Of a stretch of DNA of 60,419 nucleotides, positions 54,124-60,419 are shown one piece after another (position 1 is the stretch's first letter; each line of letters opens with the position of its first letter). The translations under genes and the position numbers were made by a program. The DNA comes from Acidimicrobiia bacterium. Its GTDB lineage: Bacteria > Actinomycetota > Acidimicrobiia > Spongiisociales > UBA11373. Below the pieces are notes generated by a model that was given only the letters and a program-made list of their open reading frames with translations, was not told the origin of the DNA and made no database searches. The stretch covers positions 1-60,419 of the forward strand of contig JACRIT010000036.1 in the NCBI GenBank assembly GCA_016215655.1. The letters are read 5' to 3'.

Positions 54124-54654
54124 CTACACGAAGATGACCTGGGCTCCCTCGGAGACCTCGAGGAACTCGGCGACGTTGATGATGTCCTCGACGCCGTCGT
54201 GCATGTCTTCCTTCTTGAGTCCCATCATGTCGACGGACATCTTGCAGGCCCACAACCTGGCGCCGCTCTCCACGAGCAGATCGAGGAACTCGGGCACCGG
54301 CGGCACACCCTGCGCGCCGATCTGCTTCTTCAGCATCCACGTCGCCATGCGGGTCATGCCGGGGATGCCGCCCAGACCCTGCGCCATCGAGATGCCCCAC
54401 CGGCGCGGCGGGTGCATCGCGGTGTTGCCGAGCAGGGTGAATTTGAGATCGTGCATCGTCTTGCGGTTGATCATGTCCATGCCCCAGAACGTGAAGAAGA
54501 TGTGGGTCTCGATCCCCTCACCGACGGCGCCGTTCGCCATGATGAGGGCCGGATAGGCCATGTCGAGGTTGCCCTTCGAGCAGATGAAGCAGATCTTGCG
54601 ATCCGCCTTCTTCTCCATGAACGAGGGGATCCTTGGTGCGGTTTGTGTGGTCAT
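54124..54654 (-). CDS. DsrE/DsrF-like (DsrE2) sulfur-carrier protein
   Basis: This 176-residue DsrE2-type protein has cysteines near residues 22 and 25 (ICFICSKGN), a hydrophobic IMANGAVGEGIETHIFFTFWGMD segment, and a later Cys in LWACKMSVDMMGL. DsrE2 proteins carry sulfane sulfur between partners such as rhodanese, TusA and DsrC. It is the last gene of a minus-strand operon with TusE/DsrC, DUF1641, an SQR-like flavoprotein and a regulator. TusE lies 21 bp upstream. Confidence 0.88.
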   Translation of the reverse strand: MTTQTAPRIPSFMEKKADRKICFICSKGNLDMAYPALIMANGAVGEGIETHIFFTFWGMDMINRKTMHDLKFTLLGNTAMHPPRRWGISMAQGLGGIPGMTRMATWMLKKQIGAQGVPPVPEFLDLLVESGARLWACKMSVDMMGLKKEDMHDGVEDIINVAEFLEVSEGAQVIFV

Positions 54655-54675
54655 GGTGTGGTCACTCCTCTCCGC

Positions 54676-54993
54676 CTAGATGCAGCCCTTGGGCTTGGGC
54701 AGCCCGGCCACATAGGCCATCTTCTTCCCCGGCTTCTGCGGGAACAGCTCGAACAGCCGCTTGGTGGGGACGCCGGCGTTCGTCGAGATGCGACGCAGCG
54801 TCGCGGTCTCGCCCTCGGCGGCGAAGTCGCTGCGCAGGAATCGGATCACCACCCAGTGATCAGGGGTGAGCTCGTCGATTCCGACCTGCTTGGCGAGGAG
54901 GGGAGCAAGGTCCTCCGTCCACTCGGCGGGCACGGTCATGAATCCCTCTTCGTCGACGTGGATTTCACGTCCGGCGATGAGCGTTGTCGTCAT
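54676..54993 (-). CDS. tusE: TusE/DsrC-family sulfur carrier
   Basis: This 105-residue DsrC/TusE fold ends in LPKPKGCI with the conserved penultimate Cys (C104). The second DsrC cysteine, usually about 11 residues earlier, is Ala (A93 in KMAYVAGLP). The protein is thus a one-Cys, TusE-like carrier rather than full DsrC, which forms the DsrC trisulfide. It likely receives sulfur from DsrE2 at C104. Its start overlaps the DUF1641 stop (ATGA). Confidence 0.88.
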   Translation of the reverse strand: MTTTLIAGREIHVDEEGFMTVPAEWTEDLAPLLAKQVGIDELTPDHWVVIRFLRSDFAAEGETATLRRISTNAGVPTKRLFELFPQKPGKKMAYVAGLPKPKGCI

Positions 54994-55697
54994 CTCGTCG
55001 TCTCCTCTCGTGGTTCGATTCCCCTGTCCGCGTCGCCGCCGACGGCGCGCAGGAGGGCGATCGCCCGGTACATCCCGAGCTTCACCTCCGGATCGCGCAT
55101 CTCGCGGAGCAGGCGGAACAGGCTCAACTTCTCCGGTTGATCCCCCTCGCGCACGATGCGAACCGTGCGCTGCATCATCTGCATGATCTCCGGCTGGGTC
55201 ATCTCCTTCACCGTCTGGAGGATGAGCACGACGTTGTCGCCCAGCTGCTCCAGGTCCTCCTCACCGAACGAGGTGACGATGCGATCGAGGACGGCGAGCG
55301 CCCCGGCGGCGAACGTGAAGTAGCCCCGCCTCCCCAGGTCGTCGAGCCGCTGGATGAGCGACTCGAACACCACACCGCCGACGTCGCCCACCTCGGCGGT
55401 GAGTTCGCCGACCGAGACCAGGGTGTCGACGGTCCGTTCCAGCCGCGGCGCCGCCTCGGCCAGGTGGATGAGCAGGCCGATCACGGCATCGGCGTCGATC
55501 GTGGAACCGTCGAGCCTCTCGATGGTGCGCTCCATGGCCCGGGTCGCCACCGGGGTGAGGTCGGCCTGGAAGTCCGCCCACCCCTGGCGCATCCGGCGGT
55601 TCTCGTCGGTGCACTGGATCAGCTTCTCCACCCGGGCGGTCAGCTCGTCGATGCGAGTGACCAGGGGTTCGAGATCGGGCTGGGTGGCGGTGGTCAT
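54990..55697 (-). CDS. DUF1641-family protein
   Basis: This 235-residue protein is helical and acidic. It has TRIDELTARVEKLIQ near the start and ENRRMRQGWADFQADLTPVATRAMERTIERLD, then a region ESLIQRLDDLGRRGYFTFAAGALAVLDRIVTSFG typical of DUF1641. Members are often encoded beside SQR- or formate-dehydrogenase-type flavoproteins and have no known biochemical role. Both ends overlap neighbours: the start with the flavoprotein stop, the stop with tusE. Confidence 0.8.
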   Translation of the reverse strand: MTTATQPDLEPLVTRIDELTARVEKLIQCTDENRRMRQGWADFQADLTPVATRAMERTIERLDGSTIDADAVIGLLIHLAEAAPRLERTVDTLVSVGELTAEVGDVGGVVFESLIQRLDDLGRRGYFTFAAGALAVLDRIVTSFGEEDLEQLGDNVVLILQTVKEMTQPEIMQMMQRTVRIVREGDQPEKLSLFRLLREMRDPEVKLGMYRAIALLRAVGGDADRGIEPREETTR

Positions 55698-56926
55698 GCG
55701 GTCTCCTTCCCGGCAAGCAGCATCCGGCTCGGCAGGGGGAGGTCCTTGCCCCGGAGCAGCACGTTCCAGTAGGTCCACCGGAACATCAACTTGCCCCAGT
55801 GATTCATCTCGGTCTCCTCGAGCAGGGTGAACGGCCCCACCCCGGGCAGGGGGAACTTCCCCGGGAGCGGTTCGGTGGTGTAGTTGAAGTCGATGAGCAT
55901 CGCCTTGCCGAAACCCGACTCGATGAAGCAATTGGCGTGACCGTCGAACTCCTCGTGCGGTGGCAGTCCACGCAGCCCCCGCAAGAAGTTGGCGGTGAAG
56001 ACCTCGGCGGCGAAGTGCGCCACCGATCCGGCCTTGGAGGTGCCGAGCTCGGCGGCGTCGCCCAGGGCGAAGAGGTTGGGATGCCCCTCGGCGGCGAAGG
56101 TGCTGCGGTCCACCGGGATGTGATTCAGTTCGTCGCCCAGACCCGAGGCGCCGACGAAGTCGGCCCCCATGTTCACCGGAATGCTCACCAGCAGGTCGAA
56201 GGGGACCTCACGCTCGTCGTAGGACACGATCTTCCCGGCGGAGGCATCGACGTGCTCGGTGTAGAAGTCGGTCTCGAGACCGACCTTCTTCTCCTCGAGC
56301 AGGTGGCCGAGCCGGCGCGAGGAGACCGGCTTCGTGAACGCGCCGGAGAGCGGCGTCACGTACACGACCTCGGCGCGGTCGCGCATGCCGTGCTCTTGCA
56401 ACCACCAATCGGCGAGGAACACGAACTCCAGCGGCGCCACCGGGCACTTGAACGGGAGCTCCATCACGTTGACGACGATCCGACCGCCGTCCCAGCGCTC
56501 CAACCGATGCGCCAGGGCCGTGGCCCCTTCGAGCGTGTAGAAGTCGTGCACCGAGTCGCGCCAGGCATCGCCCAGCAGACCCGCGGTCTGCTCGGGTCGT
56601 GGTGTCGTTCCGGTGGCGATGATGAGGTAGTCGTACTCGAGCTGGCGTCCACCGCCCAGGGTGACCCGCTGCGCCGCAGGGTCGACGCCTTCGATGGGGG
56701 CGAGGACGAAGCGGACACCCGAGGGGATGAAGTCGCGACGCGGCCGCTTCACGTCGGCGGCCTGGTACATCCCGAAGGGGATGAACAGCAGTCCCGGCTG
56801 GTAGATGTGGGTCTCGTCCTGATCGACGATGGTGATCTCCCACTCGTCCTCGTCGAGGCGGGGGCGAACGCGGTTGACCGCCATCGTCCCGGCGAGACCC
56901 GCCCCGAGCACCACGAGCTTCTTCAT
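55694..56926 (-). CDS. SQR-like FAD-dependent oxidoreductase
   Basis: This 410-residue FAD enzyme has a dinucleotide motif GAGLAG at 8-13, ATGTTPRPE, and the late flavin motif LFALGDAAELGTSKAG. Cysteines in ELPFKCPVAPLEF and GHANCFIESG recall sulfide:quinone oxidoreductase, where such residues form the sulfide-binding site. Length and GHAN-FIE pattern match the SQR/NDH-2-like group. It would oxidise sulfide or a sulfane sulfur compound and pass electrons to quinone. The ATG has AAGGAG upstream. It is the second gene of the sulfur operon. Confidence 0.88.
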   Translation of the reverse strand: MKKLVVLGAGLAGTMAVNRVRPRLDEDEWEITIVDQDETHIYQPGLLFIPFGMYQAADVKRPRRDFIPSGVRFVLAPIEGVDPAAQRVTLGGGRQLEYDYLIIATGTTPRPEQTAGLLGDAWRDSVHDFYTLEGATALAHRLERWDGGRIVVNVMELPFKCPVAPLEFVFLADWWLQEHGMRDRAEVVYVTPLSGAFTKPVSSRRLGHLLEEKKVGLETDFYTEHVDASAGKIVSYDEREVPFDLLVSIPVNMGADFVGASGLGDELNHIPVDRSTFAAEGHPNLFALGDAAELGTSKAGSVAHFAAEVFTANFLRGLRGLPPHEEFDGHANCFIESGFGKAMLIDFNYTTEPLPGKFPLPGVGPFTLLEETEMNHWGKLMFRWTYWNVLLRGKDLPLPSRMLLAGKETA

Positions 56927-57675
56927 GTCTGGCTCCTTCGTTCGGCAAGACCGGCGATGGCGGTCAGCGTGCCGGCCACCGCACCGGCCTCTTCGGCGAT
57001 CTGGGACACCAGCACCGCGGCACGGGGCAGCAACCCGAGCAACCTCACCTGGTCGGCGTGGCTGAGGTGGAAGACCTCCCCGGCGTGGTCGCCGATGACC
57101 GACTCCGCCACACCCAGGGTGGTGGCGATGCGCGCCACCTCGTCGGCGGCAGGTGGCCACGCATCCGGAGCCACGCCCCCGGCGATGATCATGCCGAGCA
57201 GGCGGGCGTCACGTCGCACGAAGGCGCGGGCGCAGAGGAACCCGAACTCGCTGCGTCCGAATCGGGGAACGAGGTCGGGCACCGATCCGTACTTGCGCCA
57301 CGTGGCGATGCAGCGCGGCAGCACCGCGGGATCCGCGGCCACGGCATCGAAGAGCCCGCACGGATTGGCGACGGGGGCGAGTGGCTCGCCGTCCATGTCC
57401 GTGATCACCACGGTGACCCCGAGGGCGGCGGCGGTGAGATCCGCCACGGAGGAGGCGACCTCCGCCGAGACCAGTTCACGCAGGTTGTGCTCGACGCGCA
57501 TGGGGACGCTGCCGGTGTCGGCTCCCAGCCATCCCATCACCTCGCGCTCGGGGAATCGCCACTGACGGCCCACCTTGACAGCGGGAAGGCGTCCGTCCTC
57601 CGCCATCCGGTAGATGGTCGACTTGTCGACCCGGATGAGCTCCTGCAGGTCCTTGGCGGTGAGATAGGTCGTCAC
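56923..57675 (-). CDS. Helix-turn-helix regulator with PocR-like sensor domain
   Basis: This 250-residue regulator has, at residues 1-52, a MerR/excisionase-type HTH (LTAKDLQELIRVDKSTIYRMAEDGRLPAVKVGRQWRF). The rest resembles a PocR/GAF-like sensor with three cysteines (C106, C122, C148 in NPCGLF, LPRCIATW, FGFLCARAF), which could sense sulfide or redox state by analogy. Its stop overlaps the SQR-like gene start, so it heads the operon and probably controls it. A small inverted repeat at 57700-57712 lies upstream. Confidence 0.82.
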   Translation of the reverse strand: MTTYLTAKDLQELIRVDKSTIYRMAEDGRLPAVKVGRQWRFPEREVMGWLGADTGSVPMRVEHNLRELVSAEVASSVADLTAAALGVTVVITDMDGEPLAPVANPCGLFDAVAADPAVLPRCIATWRKYGSVPDLVPRFGRSEFGFLCARAFVRRDARLLGMIIAGGVAPDAWPPAADEVARIATTLGVAESVIGDHAGEVFHLSHADQVRLLGLLPRAAVLVSQIAEEAGAVAGTLTAIAGLAERRSQT

Positions 57676-57699
57676 CCGTGCCCCCTGTGCCGCTTCTGG

Positions 57700-57712
57700 T
57701 GCATCTGATGCA
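57700..57712. promoter_or_regulatory. Inverted repeat upstream of the sulfur operon
   Basis: TGCAT-CTG-ATGCA is a perfect 5-bp inverted repeat within a repeated TGCATCTGATGCATCT stretch, 25 bp before the regulator start. It is a candidate binding site for the operon's own HTH protein. Confidence 0.35.
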
Positions 57713-57807
57713 TCTCCCGCACCGTATGCCTCGCCGCAGCGTCAGGGCAGTGGCGGAGGTCCCGGGTCCGAGTGCGAAGGTCCCGATGGCGCACCAAACC
57801 CTGGAAA

Positions 57808-57845
57808 CATGATGCGGGGAAGCCCGCAGGCTCCCCCGCATCATG
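57808..57845 (-). terminator. Terminator of the duplicated-membrane-protein gene
   Basis: The arms catgatgcgggg (57808-57819) and ccccgcatcatg (57834-57845) form a perfect 12-bp stem. The loop itself has agcc/ggct pairing. In the minus direction it is followed by TTTCC. It lies 11 bp after the stop of the gene ending at 57857 and before the sulfur operon. Confidence 0.65.
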
Positions 57846-57856
57846 CCTAAGTCGGG

Positions 57857-58819
57857 TCAGGCGGTCTTGCGACGCATGAGTCCGAGACCACCGAGGATCA
57901 CGAGTGCCCCGCCGGCGGCGACCAGCGTCCACACGATGGGGACGAAGGCCACCGGCTTGAGGGTGTCGTAGTTGTCGAGGTTGTCGGCAAATGCCCCGAC
58001 CATTCCGGTGAATCGCCCCATCGCGTCGGGCAGGCTGGTCATCGCCGCGGCGATGGCGGGGAAGTTCTGGCCCAGGAATGCCTGGACCTCGGTCTCATCC
58101 ATTCCCAGCATCGCTCCGAGTCCGGGGAGCATGGTCTCGCTCATCTCGTTGCCCATGGCCCCGATCACCTCGAGCGCCCCCGAGGCTCCCCCGACGAGCT
58201 CGGCGTTGTACACCGGCTTGAGGGCAGCATTCAGATCATCGGCGCCCTGCGCCTTGTCCGGTAGCGACAGCACGAACGGCGCCGCCAGCAACAGGATTCC
58301 GAGCACCAGCACCGCGACCGCCCCCGTCCGACCCTTGCCGAGAGCCATGAGCACCCCGAGAACGATCGCCAGGCCGCCTGCAGCCACCATCCCCCACGGG
58401 ACCGTCGTGGCCGGAAGATCGCTGGTCGGGATCTCGTCCGCGAGGACGAAGTTGTCCTGCTGGGCGTCGAGCAGATCGACGATGCCGCGGAACGAACCCG
58501 CCGCCTCGGGCACCGTCGCCATCCCGGTGGCCACCGCCGGGAACTGCGCCGCCACCATCGCGCCGAACTCCTCCGGGGTCATCCCCAGCTGACCGGCGAG
58601 CGCCGGCGCCATCGCCGTCTCGAACTCGGTCACCGCACCCTCGAGACCATCGAGGTCGGTCCGCAGTGCCGAGATCGAGTCATCGGTCAGCCACGGCCGG
58701 AAGTCCTCGATCATCGACTCGAACGCCGGACCGACCGCAAACAAATTGCGGAACACGGCAACGGCGATCAGCGCAGCGCCGACCAGCATCACCAGTCCCG
58801 GCAGGATCCACTTCTTCAT
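57857..58819 (-). CDS. Membrane protein with two-fold internal duplication
   Basis: This 320-residue protein has predicted membrane spans at 5-27, 141-160, 165-184 and 291-313. Each pair of spans encloses a helical domain of about 110 residues. The two domains are related: repeat 1 has GMTPEEFGAMVAAQFPAVATGM (79-100) and repeat 2 has GMDETEVQAFLGQNFPAIAAAM (239-260), followed by VPEAAGSFRGIV versus LPDAMGRFTGMV. The gene therefore arose by duplication of a span-domain-span unit. Function is not known. ATG 58819 follows AAGGAGG, a strong ribosome site. Confidence 0.75.
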   Translation of the reverse strand: MKKWILPGLVMLVGAALIAVAVFRNLFAVGPAFESMIEDFRPWLTDDSISALRTDLDGLEGAVTEFETAMAPALAGQLGMTPEEFGAMVAAQFPAVATGMATVPEAAGSFRGIVDLLDAQQDNFVLADEIPTSDLPATTVPWGMVAAGGLAIVLGVLMALGKGRTGAVAVLVLGILLLAAPFVLSLPDKAQGADDLNAALKPVYNAELVGGASGALEVIGAMGNEMSETMLPGLGAMLGMDETEVQAFLGQNFPAIAAAMTSLPDAMGRFTGMVGAFADNLDNYDTLKPVAFVPIVWTLVAAGGALVILGGLGLMRRKTA

Positions 58820-58839
58820 GAGGCCTCCTTGAACGCGAA

Positions 58840-58871
58840 GGAGGGAGGCGTCGTCGCCGACGCCTCCCTCC
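58840..58871 (-). terminator. Hairpin upstream of the duplicated-protein gene
   Basis: The arms ggagggaggcgtc (58840-58852) and gacgcctccctcc (58859-58871) form a perfect 13-bp stem with a 6-base loop. It lies between the thiolase stop and the next gene's ribosome site on the minus strand. It is followed by TTCGCGTT, so it may end thiolase transcription or fold in the leader of the next gene. Confidence 0.55.
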
Positions 58872-58901
58872 AGGGACATGCGCATTTAGCCGTCTTCGTT
58901 C

Positions 58902-58936
58902 GCATGGCACCAGGGCCGGTCGGCCCCTGCCATGCC
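58902..58936 (-). terminator. Hairpin directly downstream of thiolase
   Basis: The outer arms gcatggca (58902-58909) and tgccatgc (58929-58936) pair perfectly, with further inner pairing between agggccg and cggcccc. It lies 23 bp after the thiolase stop. With the hairpin at 58840-58871 it forms a tandem terminator. Confidence 0.5.
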
Positions 58937-58959
58937 ACCGTTTGGCGGGTTGTGCGGCC

Positions 58960-60138
58960 CTAGGCGACCTCGAACAGCCCGGCCGCCCCCATGCCACCGC
59001 CGATGCACATCGTCGCCACCACGTAGCGGACCCCGCGGCGCTTGCCCTCGATGAGGGCATGACCGACCATGCGGGCACCGCTCATCCCGTAGGGATGCCC
59101 GATCGAGATCGCCCCCCCGTCCACGTTGAGGAGTTCGTCGGGGATGCCAAGCCGATCGCGGCAGTACACCACCTGCACGGCAAAGGCCTCATTGAGCTCC
59201 CACAGCCCGATGTCGCCCACGGTGAGCCCGGCGCGTTCGAGGAGCTTCGGCACCGCAAAGACCGGTCCGATGCCCATCTCGTCGGGAGCGCATCCGGCGA
59301 CGGCGATCGACCGGTAGAAACCGAGGGGCTCCAGGCCCCGCCGTTCCGCCAGCTTCGCCTCCATGACCACACACGCCGAGGCCCCGTCGGAGAGCTGGCT
59401 GGCATTGCCCGCCGTGATGGTGCCGCCCAGGACCGGCGCCAGCGATGCGAGGCCCTCGGCGGTGGTGTCGGGCCGGTTGCCCTCGTCACGATCGAGCGTG
59501 ACTTCGACCGCCGACTCGACACCGGTCTCCTTGTCCTTCACGAGCTTCATCGCGGTCACCGGAACGATCTCACCATCGAAACGACCGGCCGCCTGGGCGG
59601 CCGCGGTGCGCTGCTGGCTCTGCAGGGAATAGGTGTCCTGGAGTTCCCGCGACACCCGATAGCGCTCCGCCACCACCTCTGCGGTGTGCAGCATCGGCAT
59701 GTACATGTTGGGTTGGAGTGCGAGCAGGGCGGGGTCCATCGCCCGATACTGGTTCATGTTCTGGTTCTGCACCAGGCTGATCGACTCGAGACCTCCAGCC
59801 ACCACGACCGCCATCGAGTCGTGGATCACCTGCTTGGCGGCGATGGCGATGGCCATCATCCCCGAGGAGCACTGCCGATCGACGGTCATGCCGCCCACCG
59901 TCTCGGCGAGGCCGGCAGTGAGCGCTGCCTGCCGGGCGACGTTGAATCCCGTCGTCCCCTGGGTGAGGGCGTTGCCCATGACAACGTCGTCGGGTTCGGC
60001 GGCCCCGACCCCGGCCCGCTCGACGGCGGCCCGGATGGCGTGGGCGGCCAGCGACGGACCCTCGAGATTGTTGAACGCCCCCCGGTAGGCCCGGCCGATG
60101 GGCGTCCGCGCCGTCGAGACGATCACCGCTTCACGCAT
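58960..60138 (-). CDS. Acetyl-CoA acyltransferase (thiolase)
   Basis: This 392-residue thiolase has catalytic C90 in VDRQCSSGM, His at 348 in [10 protein letters not shown] and C378 in [16 protein letters not shown] and LNVDGGAI are also typical. The enzyme cleaves 3-ketoacyl-CoA (FadA-like) or condenses acetyl-CoA; degradative function is favoured because no biosynthetic cluster is nearby. ATG 60138 has AGGAGG just upstream. The end products of branched-chain oxidation by the dehydrogenase at 1938-5100 could feed such an enzyme. Confidence 0.93.
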   Translation of the reverse strand: MREAVIVSTARTPIGRAYRGAFNNLEGPSLAAHAIRAAVERAGVGAAEPDDVVMGNALTQGTTGFNVARQAALTAGLAETVGGMTVDRQCSSGMMAIAIAAKQVIHDSMAVVVAGGLESISLVQNQNMNQYRAMDPALLALQPNMYMPMLHTAEVVAERYRVSRELQDTYSLQSQQRTAAAQAAGRFDGEIVPVTAMKLVKDKETGVESAVEVTLDRDEGNRPDTTAEGLASLAPVLGGTITAGNASQLSDGASACVVMEAKLAERRGLEPLGFYRSIAVAGCAPDEMGIGPVFAVPKLLERAGLTVGDIGLWELNEAFAVQVVYCRDRLGIPDELLNVDGGAISIGHPYGMSGARMVGHALIEGKRRGVRYVVATMCIGGGMGAAGLFEVA

Positions 60139-60303
60139 GCCATGCCTCCTATGTCCCGCCCAGGATGCGGCGGCCGGCGGCATCCGTCAACCTGGGAAGG
60201 TCACGCGGAGCGGGTGACCTCTCGCATCCGCCAGGGCGCGGGGTCGGTGCTCACGATCGGAGGCGGCGAGGCTAGCGGCAGCAGGTCCGAGGGCCCGGGG
60301 TGC

Positions 60304-60419
60304 TCAACCGGCGGACACCCGCCGTGGTTCGGATCCACCGAGGCGATGGCTCAGCAGCGCCCACACGAACAGCGCCTCGCCGACGCCTTCCAGGGTCTCC
60401 TCGACGACGAAGAGGAGCC
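60304..60419 (-). CDS. Membrane protein, C-terminal fragment
   Basis: Reading the minus strand from 60417 gives 37 codons ending at a TGA (60304-60306): LLFVVEETLEGVGEALFVWALLSHRLGG and a short Arg-rich tail. The hydrophobic EETLEGVGEALFVWAL stretch is like the last span of multi-spanning integral membrane proteins. The rest of the gene is outside the window. Base composition and frame fit coding; identity is unknown. Confidence 0.5.
   Translation of the reverse strand, partial: LLFVVEETLEGVGEALFVWALLSHRLGGSEPRRVSAG

Noticed and set aside
1-60419. tRNA, rRNA, riboswitch, insertion sequence or prophage
   Set aside because: No gap is large enough for rRNA, and I saw no tRNA cloverleaf, transposase, integrase or attachment repeats by eye; a tRNA scan and covariance-model search were not possible here.

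Overview
The window is a gene-dense, very GC-rich stretch of a bacterial chromosome. I read it as Actinomycetota, possibly an Acidimicrobiia-type lineage. The reasons are the GC content, frequent GTG starts, ATGA/GTGA stop-start overlaps in most operons, the murT-gatD pair, lipoproteins with Thr-rich linkers, and the order M16 peptidase-dapB / dapA-rnj-ftsK. I see no rRNA, tRNA, CRISPR array, insertion sequence or phage gene, and no gap over 300 bp lacks a gene.

Layout, positions 1-26000. The left end holds a histidinol-phosphatase gene whose middle part lies on the opposite strand from its 3' end (1-367). An MFS exporter follows. Next is a branched-chain 2-oxoacid dehydrogenase operon (E1 alpha, E1 beta, E2, small ORF; 1663-5100, minus). 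Then come ftsK, rnj and dapA (minus), a thioredoxin-TPR gene (plus), dapB and an M16 peptidase (minus), and a complete LivKHMGF-type importer (13121-19304, minus) with enlarged permeases. A VWA/zincin-like protein overlaps an unusual AAA+ ATPase (19426-22577). A glyoxalase-fold protein, a LOG-family protein and a three-gene TIGR03084-BtpA-PPC cluster follow.

Positions 26000-49000. This part carries a PD-(D/E)XK-like protein, the large helicase Lhr (26819-31219), a DUF971-aldehyde dehydrogenase pair, a NERD-like gene with a membrane protein, flavin reductase, UspA with a dehalogenase-like hydrolase, and a tandem-ACT protein. It continues with MurT/GatD (lipid II amidation), an ABC exporter, a lipoprotein, a lipoate ligase-like protein, AroQ, an aminotransferase, SixA with an MFS transporter, a nucleoside hydrolase, a proline racemase-family protein with the dehydratase signature (Cys/Thr), and a HAD-IG nucleotidase.

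Positions 49000-60419. This part has a Thr-rich surface protein divergent from an orphan histidine kinase, a class III aminotransferase, and a ribbon-helix-helix regulator with a candidate operator. A five-gene sulfur-relay operon follows (HTH regulator, SQR-like flavoprotein, DUF1641, TusE/DsrC, DsrE2; 54124-57675), ending in a UUCG hairpin. Last come a membrane protein with a clear internal duplication, a thiolase, and the 3' end of another membrane protein.

Functionally the window mixes housekeeping genes (lysine/DAP, shikimate, cell wall, RNA decay, chromosome segregation) with catabolism of branched-chain amino acids, fatty acids, hydroxyproline and nucleosides. This suits a heterotroph with an added sulfide/sulfane-sulfur handling module. 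All identifications come from reading motifs; no database search was run.
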